A stretch of 64,000 bases of DNA, taken from Closterium sp. NIES-65. Its lineage: Eukaryota; Streptophyta; Zygnematophyceae; Desmidiales; Closteriaceae. The notes under the pieces were generated by a model. The model saw only the letters and a list, made by a program, of their open reading frames with translations. It made no database searches and was not told the origin of the DNA. Made by a program: the position numbers and the translations under genes. Positions 19,992 through 62,915 of the stretch are shown piece after piece (position 1 is the first letter of the stretch; each line of letters opens with the position of its first letter). The DNA lies in NCBI GenBank assembly GCA_948144175.1, contig CANXME010002474.1, positions 186,001-250,000 of the forward strand, given 5' to 3'.

Positions 19992-22185
19992 CTCTCTTCG
20001 CTTAGTCTGGGACCACTTCCTCTCAGTTTGCCCCACCACTCTCACCATTGACCTCCTCGAGGAGCGCCTCCTAGCAGCAGAGAAGAGCATAGTCGTTGTA
20101 GGAGCCTCTCGTGGTGACCCTCGCACCCGCGTCTTTGAGGGGTGTTCCCCCTCCCCCCTCTTGCCCTCTGTTGCGTCTGCTGCTGCTGCCGACCTCGTTG
20201 GTTTCTACGGGGTCGGCGCTGCGTCTGCCCCTAGCGGAAGAAGCCGCACCGGCAAGGGCAAGGGGGGCAAGGGAGCTAGAGGGGCTAGCAGGGGCGGTGG
20301 AGGTGGTGGTGGAGGCAGTGGAGGGGTTGGGGGTGGTGGTGGGAGTGGTGGCGGGGGTGGCGGCGGCGGTGGCAGCAGTGGAGGCGGCGGAGGCGGCGGT
20401 GGTGGCGGAGGGAGCGGAGGCGGCGGAGGTGGCGGAGGCGGCGGAGGTGGCGGAGGTGGCGGAGGCGGTGGCGGCGGCGGCGGTGGAGCTGGTCGCGACT
20501 CTGGGCACAGGAGTGGGTCCGGTGGTGGTCCGCGCCAGCAACAGCAGCGCGGTCGTGAGACCCTGTCCCCTCAACAGCTTCGTGAGTGGTACGCTGCGCG
20601 TCAGCGTGGTGGGGGTACTGGTCCCTGCACCTACGTCCTCTGTACCGGCGACCGCGCTGGTGAGCAGTGCGGGGGCCCGCACTCCACCCAGCGCTGCTTC
20701 GGCCGCCTGACGGACGCGTGGCGTCACCAGTTCCCTGAGGCGTCAGAGATCCCTCGCTGGGGAGATCTGTCTAGGGCGGGGGTTGCCATCTTTGATCTTG
20801 ACTATGATGCTATCCTTGCTGCCATGTATGCTGTGACTACTAGTGTTGAGGGTGACTGTTACCTGTGTGTACCGCCTGACCCGGGCATTGAGGCTACTGC
20901 TCTAGGTGCTGGTGAGACTGCTGCTCTAGGTGCTAGTGCATCTGCTGCCCCATGTGCTAGTGCGTCTGCTGCCCTAGGTGCTGGTGAGTCTGCTCTCTCA
21001 GGTACTACGTCGGCTCAGGCCTTACACACCTTCACCCTTGACTCGGGTGCGTCCCGCTCCTTCTTTCGAGACCGCACCACGCTTACGCAGCTCAGTCGGC
21101 CGGTTGCAGTCTCCCTGGCGGACCCCTCTGGGGGTCCTGTCCTTGCTAGCTTCTCCACTGTCTTACCGTGCCCGGCAGCCCCCTGTGGCACCCTGTCAGG
21201 TCTCTACCTCCCCTCGTTCTCTACGAACTTGGTGAGTGGAGCGGACCTACAGGTTACGGGGGTTGACCAGTTCACTCCTGCGAGTCAGCGGGTGACCCAC
21301 TGTACGTGTGCTCGGATAGGCCGACACTTGGACACGTTCACCCATCGGCCAGGGTTGAGCCTGTACACCCTTACTACTGAGTCTCCTCCGGCTGCTGAGT
21401 CTGACCAGGTAGCTCCGTCGAGTCAGGTGTTTGCTGCAGCCTCCAGGTCTGGTTCTGAGTCTGCTCCCTGCTCGTGTCGTCTCCTGTCCCACCAAACTCT
21501 CCTTTGGCACCACCGTCTTGGTCACCCCTCCCTGCCTCGTCTCCGAGGCATGGCCTCCCGTGTCCTTGTCTCTGGTCTCCCCCGGTCTCTCCCTCCCCTA
21601 CCTCCGGGGCCTGGCCCTACCTGCGTCCCCTGCGTCGAGGGGCGACAGCGCGCCGCCCCTCACTCCTCCGAGTTTCCTCCGACAGAGGCTCCGCTGCACA
21701 CTCTCCACATGGACGTGTGGGGCCCCGCCCGCGTCCGTGGACAGGGGCACGAGCGTTACTTCCTGTTGGTGGTTGACAACTACTCGCATTACACCACGGT
21801 GTTCCCCTTGCGCAGCAAGGGTGATGTCACTGAGGTGTTGATCGACTGGATCCGCGCAGCTCGTCTCCACCTCAGGGAGAGTTTCGGCTCGGACTTTCCT
21901 GTTCTGCGTCTGCACTCTGACAGAGGCGGGGAGTTTTCCTCTGCCCATCTGGGAGCCTTCTGTCGGGCACAGGGCATCCGCCAGACCATCACGCTTCCGG
22001 CCTTTCCACAGCAAAATGGGATTGCTGAGCGCCGCATTGGCATGGTCATGGACGTCGCTCGTACGTCCATGATGCATGCGGCTACCCCCCATTTTCTATG
22101 GCCGTTTGCGGTTCTGTACGCAGCGCATCAGCTCAACCTTCAGCCCCGGGTCTCCTTGCCAGAGACCTCCCCCACCTTGGGGTGA
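19942..22185 (+). CDS. Copia-3 gag C-terminus, protease and integrase core
   Basis: After the poly-C shift the frame runs uninterrupted. It includes gag (ITLYYVVTRLPDSL), a Gly-rich run (20290-20500), the knuckle-like segment PCTYVLCTGDRAGEQCGG.H, the protease FTLDSGASRSFFRDR, pre-integrase LLWHHRLGHPS, and integrase acids in HMDVWGP, LHSDRGGEFSS and NGIAERRIG. No stop separates gag from pol here, unlike Copia-2. A base missing near 22180 (ACCTTGGGGTGACGG) ends the frame. Confidence 0.9.
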   Translation, partial: PPPMYITLYYVVTRLPDSLRLVWDHFLSVCPTTLTIDLLEERLLAAEKSIVVVGASRGDPRTRVFEGCSPSPLLPSVASAAAADLVGFYGVGAASAPSGRSRTGKGKGGKGARGASRGGGGGGGGSGGVGGGGGSGGGGGGGGGSSGGGGGGGGGGGSGGGGGGGGGGGGGGGGGGGGGGGGAGRDSGHRSGSGGGPRQQQQRGRETLSPQQLREWYAARQRGGGTGPCTYVLCTGDRAGEQCGGPHSTQRCFGRLTDAWRHQFPEASEIPRWGDLSRAGVAIFDLDYDAILAAMYAVTTSVEGDCYLCVPPDPGIEATALGAGETAALGASASAAPCASASAALGAGESALSGTTSAQALHTFTLDSGASRSFFRDRTTLTQLSRPVAVSLADPSGGPVLASFSTVLPCPAAPCGTLSGLYLPSFSTNLVSGADLQVTGVDQFTPASQRVTHCTCARIGRHLDTFTHRPGLSLYTLTTESPPAAESDQVAPSSQVFAAASRSGSESAPCSCRLLSHQTLLWHHRLGHPSLPRLRGMASRVLVSGLPRSLPPLPPGPGPTCVPCVEGRQRAAPHSSEFPPTEAPLHTLHMDVWGPARVRGQGHERYFLLVVDNYSHYTTVFPLRSKGDVTEVLIDWIRAARLHLRESFGSDFPVLRLHSDRGGEFSSAHLGAFCRAQGIRQTITLPAFPQQNGIAERRIGMVMDVARTSMMHAATPHFLWPFAVLYAAHQLNLQPRVSLPETSPTLG

Positions 22186-22189
22186 CGGG

Positions 22190-22973
22190 GAAGGTTGGCG
22201 ATGCGTCTGCGTTTCGGGTCTGGGGATCTCGGGCGTTTGTCCGCGACTTGTCTGCGGACAAGCTGTCCCCCCGTGGTGTTCCCTACGTCTTCCTTGGCTT
22301 TCCCCCTGACGCGCCTGGTTGGCGGTTTTACCACTCCACCTCACGCCGTGTTCTGTCCTCCCAGGACGTCACCTTTGACGAGTCGGTGCCTTACTACCGT
22401 CTCTTCCCCTACCGCACTGCGCCCCTCCCCCCGCCGCCGCTCTTCCTTGCACCAGGTCCTCCCCCGGTAGACCCCCTCCCCCCTCAGGGTCCTGCCCCGT
22501 CAGGTGTGTCTCAAGTAGACGTAGTCGAGTTTGTCGAGGTAGCTGGTGCTGTTAGAGCTGCTGAGCCTGCGGGTGCCGGGTCTGGGGGTGCTGAGCCTGG
22601 GGGTGCTGAGTCTGTGGGTGCTGAGCCTGGGGGTGATGAGTCTGGGGGTGCTGAGCCTTGGGGTGCTGAGTCTGGGGGTGCGGAGCCTGGGGGCGCTGGG
22701 TATGCTCGTGTGGCCGCCGGCGGTGCTTCGTTGAGGCGGGAGCCACTCTCTCCAAAGGAGCTGCGCGAGTGGTTTGCCCGGCGCTGGAGCCGTGCTGCTG
22801 GAGCTGGAGGTACTACTGTTGCTACTGGTCCCGGAGGTGCTCGTACTGGCGGTACAGGAGCTGCTGGGGCTGGGGGTGATGCTGGGGCTGCTGGAGTTGG
22901 TCCTGCTGGAGCTGCTGGCGGTACTGGAGCTGCCGGTCCTGCAGGAGTTGGTGCTGCTGGAGCTGGAGCTACT
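22190..22973 (+). pseudogene. Copia-3 integrase C-terminus and linker
   Basis: The frame resumes with GKVGDASAFRVWGSRAFVRD and FLGFPPDAPGWRFYH, then a Pro-rich part and a (AEPGG)-type minisatellite (22555-22700). It stops at TGA 22974, where the frame otherwise continues. Confidence 0.85.
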
Positions 22974-22976
22974 TGA

Positions 22977-25361
22977 GGTGTTGGCACTGGTGTTTCTGCT
23001 GGCGCTGGTGCGTCTGAGGGTGCTGGAGTTGGCGCTGTTCGAGCTGGAGGTGCTGCGGGTATTGGTGCTGTCCTTACTGGTTCTGGAGGCGCTGCGCGGC
23101 CGCAGCCGTACTTCGTTCCGCTCCTTGAGCAGGTTCTTGGTCTCCCGCCCTCTACTGGTCCTGCTCCTCCCTTCGAGGGTCCACAGCCTGTCCAGACGCA
23201 GTCACAGTTACCGCCCGCCTCCCCCCTACCTGCTCCTTCTCCCTACACTGGTCCTACTGGAGGTCTTGCTGAGCGTCGTGAGCCGGCGTCTCGTCCCGCG
23301 TCGCCTGTTCGTGCTGCTCGCACTAGTGGTCGTGCTCCGCGTCCGCGTCCTCCTTCAGTCCCAGGCACACACCAGATGGCACTGCGCCCTTCCACTGCTC
23401 CTCTGCGTGTCCCGTTGCCGTCTCCTCTAGAGTCCCCTCTTCCTGTCCTTGCTGACCCGGAGTCTGACTCTTTTCGTGCTGCTAGTCCTACTGTCACGCG
23501 TCTCCTGGCCACCGTTGTCACTGACCCTTCCTTTGAGTCCACTGCTGCGTCTGCCTTAGTTGCTGAGCTTGTCGACTTTGCTGCTCGCTGTCGTCTAGAC
23601 TACGCCACTAGTCTCGTTGCTGAGTCTGAGTCTGTCTGTCCTCCGTCCGTTGGGGGTGAGTGTGCTCTTAGCACGGACGTCCTTGAGGACACGCAGGAGG
23701 AGTTCCAGTGTTTTGCTGCTACTTTGCCTCATCTCGTGTCCACGCTGATTGCCCCTGAGGGAGACCCGGATGCACCAGACATCCCGACTCCTTGATCGTA
23801 CGCTGAGGCGATTGAGGGTCCCTACTCCTCTCAGTGGCAGTCAGCCATGGACGCAGAGATGGCTTCCTGGAAGTCCACAGGCACCTACGTCGACGAGGTT
23901 CCCCCACCTGGGGCGAACATCGTCAGTGGCATGTGGATTTTCAGGGTGAAGCGGCCGCCGGGTTCTCCGCCTGTCTTCAAGGCGCGTTACGTGGCTCGAG
24001 GCTTCAGTTAGCGGCAGGGAGTTGACTATTTTCGGACCTTCTCTCCCACCCCGAAGATGACCACTCTTCGGGTGCTGCTGCACATAGCCGCTCAGCGTGA
24101 CTACGAGCTTCACTCTCTTGACTTCAGCACAGCTTTCTTGCAGGGCAGCCTGCACGAGGAGATCTGGCTGCGCCGCCCACCTGGCTTCACTGGGTCGTTT
24201 CCTCCTGGTACCCAGTGGAGCCTCCGGTGGCCAGTCTACGGTCTCCGCCAGGCGCCCCGTGAGTGGCACGACACACTGAGGACTACACTTGCGGCTCTTG
24301 GGTTTGCTCCTTCTACAGCCGACCCGTCGCTGTTTCTGCGCACCGACACCTCTTTGCCGCCGTTCTACATCCTCGTGTACGTCGACGACTTGGTCTTTGC
24401 CACTGCTGACACTGCTGGACTCGCCCACGTGAAGTCCGAGCTGCAAAAGAGACATACGTGCACAGACCTGGGTGAACTGCGCAGCTACCTTGGCTTGCAG
24501 ATCACCCGGGACAGAGCACGCCGCACCATTACCCTGACTCAGTCACACATGGTGCAGCAGGTCCTTCAGCGCTTCGGCTTCACATACTCCTCGCCTCAGG
24601 CCACTCCTGTGCCTACTCGCCACTCGCTCTCAGCTCTGCCTTCGGATGAGTCCGTAGAGCCGAGTGGCCCGTACCCAGAGCTTGTTGGCTGCCTCATGTA
24701 CCTGATGACCTGCACTCGACCTGACCTTGCATACCCTCTTAGCTTCTTGGCACGCTATGTTGTTTTTGGGAGACACCGACCAGAGCACATGGCTGCAGCG
24801 AAGAGGGTGTTGCGCTACTTGTGCAATACGTCGGGCATGGGGCTAGTGCTTGGAGGGCGACGTCGAGTGGTCCTCACAGGTCACGCTGACGCTTCTTGGG
24901 CTGACGACCAGGCTCTACAGCGGTCGTCACAGGGTTACACCTTCAGCCTTGGCTCCGGCTCTGTTCCGTGGCGGTCTACCCGCTCGTCTTCTGTTCTCAG
25001 CTCCAGCTGTGAGGCTGAGATCTACGCGGGGGCCATGGCTGCACAGGAGGTACGCTGGCTCACCTACCTGCTGACTGACCTAGGAGAGCCGCCTCGTTCT
25101 CCTCCAGTTCTGTACGTAGACAACAAGGCCATGCTGGCCTTGTGTCGGGAGCACAGACTGGAGCACAGAATGAAGCACATTGCTCTTCGCTACTTCCTTG
25201 CTCGTGAGCTGCAGCAGCGTGGTCAGCTGCGCCTAGCTTAGGTGGCCTTTGAGGCCAACACTGCTGATATTTTCACCAAGGCATTTCCGCCTTGTGATCA
25301 TCAGCGCTTCTGTACGATGTTAGGTCTTGTGCCTACTTGGCCTCACTTGCTCACTTCTTGA
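22977..25361 (+). pseudogene. Copia-3 reverse transcriptase and RNase H, with stops
   Basis: The same frame continues past TGA 22974. The linker holds RPQPYFVPLLEQVLG. Stops occur at TGA 23793, TAG 24009 (CAG in Copia-2) and TAG 25239 (TAC in Copia-2). Between them RT is intact: SLDFSTAFLQGSLHEEIWLR, the YVDD box near 24375, and RNase H with LTGHADASWADDQALQRSS, EAEIYAGAMAAQEVRW and NTADIFTKAF. The natural end is TGA at 25359. Confidence 0.88.
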
Positions 25362-25558
25362 CCTTGCTTGTACTGTGATCTTTCTATACCTGCACTTGCT
25401 TGTTTACCTTTATATATGATCTTGCATGTGAACTGGCCTTTTGGCCTTGCTCTTGTGCTCGGAGTGTGTGGTGACTTTGTGATCCACCCTGAGCTTGCTT
25501 TGCTTTGCTTGACTAGTCTTGTGACCTCTTGTTCTCCCCCACTTTGCCTATGGGGGTG
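25362..25558 (+). other. Copia-3 3' non-coding region and polypurine tract
   Basis: Family-conserved block ending CCTATGGGGGTG against the LTR. Confidence 0.7.
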
Positions 25559-25688
25559 TGTCAAACTTATATCCTATGCTATAGTCTGTGTAGGCTGTAG
25601 TGGGGTAGACAATATGGGGTACAACACTTCTAGGTTTTCCTACTTGTACCCACCTCCTTGCTAGTTCATTCATTCCTCAATTCTCACA
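25559..25688 (+). repeat. Copia-3 3' LTR
   Basis: 130 bp, followed by GCAAG target duplication at 25689-25693. Confidence 0.95.
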
Positions 25689-25693
25689 GCAAG

Positions 25694-27985
25694 GGAGTAG
25701 AGACCGAAGCTGTGTGTGTGAGACTTGGAGTGCGAGTGATCTGATAAGTGACCAGAATGAGAGATGACTGGTTGGGTGCAACACCAAGGGTTGATATGGT
25801 GACATGGTTATGGTCTTTTCGTTTCCCAAGGTACAGTACAGTATCTCCATAATCCCTTTACTGCATAGATTTGGCAAATCCACCACTGATTCAAGTGAAC
25901 TCCAGGAAAAACCATTCCGCATGCAGAGAATGAATGATGGTGACACGATGGTAGCATTCTAAGTGGACCTAGGTGTTGTTCAGTAACCTGGCATACTTTG
26001 ATAGGAGTGGCGTAACAGGTTCAAAGAGGGTGGTTCTTCGATGATAACGAGATCCAAATAAATAAGTTAAAACTAGGACCCCTGAATCACCCGGGGTGAT
26101 GACCTGTGAAATCATCGTAATTTGAATGTTGGAGGGAAATGGTGGTGGGGCGGTGGTATGCCCCCAACCCACCGAGGGCACTTCGGTGCCTTCAATCCCT
26201 TTGACTAGGAATCGGTGGGGTGGCACCGATTGACTTCGGGAGACTCACCCTTCGGTGCCACGTGGCGGCACCATATTCCAACCTTGGAGTTGAAGTCACA
26301 TTCGGTGTGTTCGGTGAAATTCGGTGGTCGAATTTCACCCAACCGAAATTGTTACACGCGGCACACTAGCGACACGAAATGTAGCGACTCGATGTTACAC
26401 ATGCGGTTCGATATAATTGAGTCGCTATAAATTGTGATTACTTTGTATGCATGAGATATATTGAAATCCTGAATCATCTTGTACATGGTCCATTCGAACC
26501 AAAATTCCAGAGAGGTCTATCCTTGCTTCTAAGAGCACTAGCAATCACGTAAACGCCAATATCTCGGCGTATACTTGGGCGATTAACGTGTTTGACGGCT
26601 CGTTGGAAAGCCGACGCTGTGCTCTATCGTTTAGTACAACTTAGAGTCCCTGCCAACTAGAGGACACGCCTCTACGTCACTGAACAAAAGAGGGGTGTCG
26701 GGGGAAAACAGCGCCATTGTGTGTAAATCAGACACTTTGAAGTGAGAAATGCCGAAACTCTTCCACGGTAGCTGGGCCAGGATCAAGTCCCGAAAGACCT
26801 ATTCTTGGGCGAAAGACGATAGAACCTTGGAAAAAGAGAGGCACGAGACTACTGTCCCCCTAGCTAGCAATGTTCGCCGCTGATTGTACACGTAGCTGTG
26901 AAGATGCACCTCGAAATTTGAGAGATTTTGCACGCGCCTCGGTGATTCGAATCTGCGTGCGACACTGCGAGCTGGTTTGTGGGTTTCACTGCACCTCTGG
27001 CGTTTACACATGATGCCCGCGAAACGGCCCACTTTCAACACGCCCACAGACAACCGACAGGAGCAGCGGTCAAACATAAAACGCCAACATAACCAGCCAA
27101 CGGCCCACAGCCTACACGCCCATGACAAAACCCCCAAAATTTGACCAAGAATAAGTTAGCCAAATCACCCACGCAAAACACTCGAGGCTACCCAAGATTT
27201 CAGAACTGTAGTTCAAATTGTAACCACACTCCTACGAACACGCCCAATTTGCCCCTGATTGACGCGAGTGCGAGACAGGAGCAAAATGAAAAATGGGGAA
27301 GGGGAGTGAAAGGGGCATCATGTGCAAGGTGTGGAACTGCAAGACTTTCAAGAACGTGAACTGTACAGTGCCAATGACAACGCCGATGCCATTGGACCCC
27401 CAGTGATTCCGCGGGACCGTCATGACTGCATGACAGTTAGTCCGCTTGTTTTCACTGCAACAGCCATAGCATCTACGCAAGTGGGAGTGCAGGACTTTCA
27501 AGGAGTTTGTACGAGACATCAAAAGCAATCTATATTAGGGGGCTACACCTGTCCTGAGTTAACAGCATGCATACATACAAGTAACCTAAATCAGATAGAA
27601 AGGAATCCTCAATCGGGGAACTCATTACAAACTACAGATTCAGTCTCCTACAGACTCCCACCTCCCACACAGACATCTCTGCATCCACGGGACACCATCC
27701 TCCTCCCAACTGCCCAATGCCCACCTCGCCCTCATCTGGGCCGCCCCTGATCCTCTCCATTTGCACAGCCGAGGCGTGTGCCTAAGGACAAAGAGAGGGG
27801 CAAGGGAAAGAATGGAGGGTGCCTGTACCACTACTCATCTAATTGGTTGCTGAGAATTCTCAAAACCAACGTTATCGCAACTCGTCTGTCACAACCCTTT
27901 GCTTATCTTCTTCCGCCACGAGTCCCTCGTTTCGAGGCGATCCCTCGAGCATTTAACCAACTCCGACTCTCTCTCGAACGGCCCT
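25694..27985. other. Original 5' flank of gene A and intergenic DNA
   Basis: The first few hundred bases resemble the region upstream of gene B (compare GTGCGAGTGATCTGATAAG at about 25729 with 41259-41280), and weaker similarity continues to about 27000 against 41550-41930. No gene is supported. It includes the hairpin cluster listed separately. A palindrome (TGAGAATTCTCA core) is at 27843-27869. Confidence 0.6.
26160..26340. other. Cluster of short hairpins
   Basis: Four inverted repeats in 180 bp: GGCAC-TTCG-GTGCC, AATCGGTG-GGGTGG-CACCGATT, GGTGCC-ACGTGGC-GGCACC and GTGAAATTCG-GTGGT-CGAATTTCAC. The first has a UUCG-type tetraloop. No known RNA family was recognised. Confidence 0.55.
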
Positions 27986-41075
<13,090 letters not shown>

Positions 41076-42770
41076 CTTCCGCCCATTCACACCTTCTTCT
41101 GGGAAACTAAATTTCAGAGGAACGGCTTCCGAAAAGCCTCTAGCGATGAGCATTGCTCAGTCATGGCTTCGCAGACGTTGTGAAGGAAGGAAAGCGAGCA
41201 AAGGGAGTGGTGGAGATTTAAGCTCCCTCTGAGTGGTTCCAGACTCCAGTGTGCTGGTGCGTATGAGCGATCTGATCAGGGACAGAGATTTGAGATTTTT
41301 GTCACAAACTCTTCGCTGCTAAGGCTCTGAAAAAACCCCCTGTTTTAAGACTACGCATTTCCACATGCTGATACACGGCTGCTCTTACGATTTAGCATTT
41401 GGGGTGCGACTGGCTGCTTTTCAGCACTATGGAAAGAACGGTTTCAGTTCTTACGTAAATTTTCCATGGGCTATAACACGATGGTTCTACGGTGATTAAC
41501 ATTGAACGAAGATTGGGGAACCAGGCCAGATGCTTTGTGAACGCCGATTATAATCCGAGCAAAAGAGGGGTGTTCGAGAAAAATCGTCTGCATAGCCAAT
41601 GACACCGTGGTATTACGGCTAAGTTCTCCAAGGTGACGACATCCATCGAGTGGGAATATCTCGGGGTAGTGTAATTCTCATCTCTCCCACGGCCGACTAC
41701 AAATCACGAAATCCAGGCACAGTCAAGTGGAAAAAAATAAATGAATTGAAAACACTCTTGTCCTCTCCAACAACTCAAAGGATAACACCTTGCAAACGAG
41801 AGGCCTGAGGCCACCGTTTCCACTCAGCCAATGCCTGTGCACCACGGCTCGTCCCTGGGAGGGTGTGGTGGTTGCGTGGGTGTGCCTGAACTTCACACGC
41901 GCTTCGGTGATCAGGATAATTCTGTACTGGAGAGTTCTACATGGGTCCATTCCATTTACAGTCCAGAATATCCAGATCCCTTAAAACAAGCCAAATCTCC
42001 CTCACTGGAGACAGAACAGTCATTCACACCATGTGTCTCGCCATAGTGTGTCCGAAAAAGAAAGTGAATGGAGAAAGATGTTGGAAACAATAGTTCCTAA
42101 GCGCCTCTGTCGTGTCGAAACACTAAGGCACAAACGAAGCAGAGCATATCGAGGCACCAGCGAGTCAACCCTCGGAGGTTGAAGTAACCGCTGGAGGTTA
42201 CGCGAAAGTCGAAGGTCAGCGACCTTTGACCTGACAAATGCAGCGCGACAGCAAGGACACACAACTGACTCGTTACAGAGCAGTTGCCCGAGTCGTCACT
42301 GTATCGAACCGCAACAGCAACAGTAAAGTAGTTATAACCGTGTCTCTTCATATTCTCTGTATTCATATATAATCTTGTATCTCTTTGCTTTAATTAATTC
42401 ACTTTGCCCTCACATACTAGCGCAAGGTGGTTCACAAACTCCTTATTAAGACGCTTCCGCTACTACATCAACTCTACCCAGAATTCACCTCTGCAAAGAT
42501 CCTAAGGGCTTTTTCAGCCCAACAAAAGAATGGGAGAAGGAAAATGAAACTCCCAAAAAGAACCCAAATGCAACACACATAAAACCCCCCCCTAAAGACA
42601 CCCAATCAAAACGTCCAGTCAAGACACCCCATCAAGACATCCCATCCCACGCCACATCCCACCCCCCCCCCCCCCTCAATCACATCAACGTATCGACCAT
42701 GTACGGGGCCTCCACCCAGAGAGCCACGCCTTCCACATCGACATCGTCCCTCTCTCGATCCGCCAAATCT
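41076..42770. other. Upstream region of gene B
   Basis: Related to the region upstream of gene A (25694-27000). No gene, RNA or clear promoter box identified. Confidence 0.5.
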
Positions 42771-42777
42771 ACGTTAA

Positions 42778-43037
42778 AGCCGGCGGCCCAAATTGTTCAT
42801 GCTTTTAAAAGTTGACCAGAGGGAGTTTTTCTGGTGTGGGCTTTGGCGAGAGTTTCCGATTTCGTCTAGGTTCGTTTTTTTCGCGAGACCCAGCCAACCC
42901 TCGGTTTTCCCCCTGGTGAGTGAATCTGTCTTCGAAAGTCCCAAATTGCAAGTGCGTGACTTTCAAAAGCTTGGACACTCAACTTCGTCAAGTTTTAAAA
43001 ACTTGACCCTCGCGGCCCGCAATTTGGGACGCGGGCT
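42778..43037. mobile_element. 260-bp inverted-repeat element flanked by TTAA
   Basis: The left end AGCCGGCGGCCCAAATTG and the right end (reverse complement AGCCCGCGTCCCAAATTG) match at 16 of 18 bases. Both ends are flanked by TTAA (42774-42777 and 43038-43041). Sub-terminal TTTTAAAA...TTGAC stretches are also mirrored. There is no coding capacity, so it looks like a non-autonomous DNA transposon. TTAA target choice recalls piggyBac elements, but the termini do not begin CCY, so the superfamily is open. Confidence 0.75.
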
Positions 43038-43041
43038 TTAA

Positions 43042-43614
43042 TCCCCCCCATGGAAGACGCCGCTCGAAGCAGGATGACACGGGCTTGCGCACGTTGTAAC
43101 GCCACCCCGATGAGCGCCTTCAGTGACCCTAAAAGATAAGCCGAAAACACAGAGTCGTCCTCTCGACAAGCCCCCCGCGACACAGCTAGCCCCACGTACG
43201 CATCCCCCCGCTGACGAAGCCGGCGTGATAGAGTTCGTTCGTTGATAGATACACTCCCGCGATTCTGGTGTTATGGAATCTGCACAACAAGGTGTACCTA
43301 GCATAGTAAGTTACGGCAAATACATATAAGCGGTACACCCATCCTGAGTTGTGCATACGGTGATACATGAGACTTGATCTACATCAAAATGAATCCACAA
43401 GCTGGAAATAAATTGCACACCACACCAACGCTATGATGAAAACCTGAACGTCCAGGTCCCTTCCCTGTACATCTACGGTACATAAATTCTAACTAAATCC
43501 TCCCCAACTCCTCTCCAATCCCCCTCCCCCTTCAATTCATCCCACCCACCTCCCCCGCCCCCCCCCACCCCCACCCCCCCCCTCCCCCCCCACCCCCCCT
43601 TCCCACCAGCACTC
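43042..43614. other. Intergenic spacer between genes B and C
   Basis: No feature seen, except C-rich runs (43555-43605) near the 3' end of gene C. Confidence 0.5.

Positions 43615-62915
<19,301 letters not shown>

Larger units (their letters stand above)
18381..25688 (+). mobile_element. Copia-3: complete Ty1/Copia LTR retrotransposon
   Basis: The element is 7308 bp with 130-bp LTRs differing at one base, a perfect GCAAG target duplication, a primer site, a GC-rich repetitive leader, gag-pol in Copia order and a purine tract. It is the same family as Copia-2. It lies in the 5' flank of gene A, about 130 bp upstream of its ATG: when removed, the flanks read on as the equivalent of the gene B upstream region (41161-41290). 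The gag-pol frame has a stop, two one-base frameshifts and several further stops. Confidence 0.96.
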
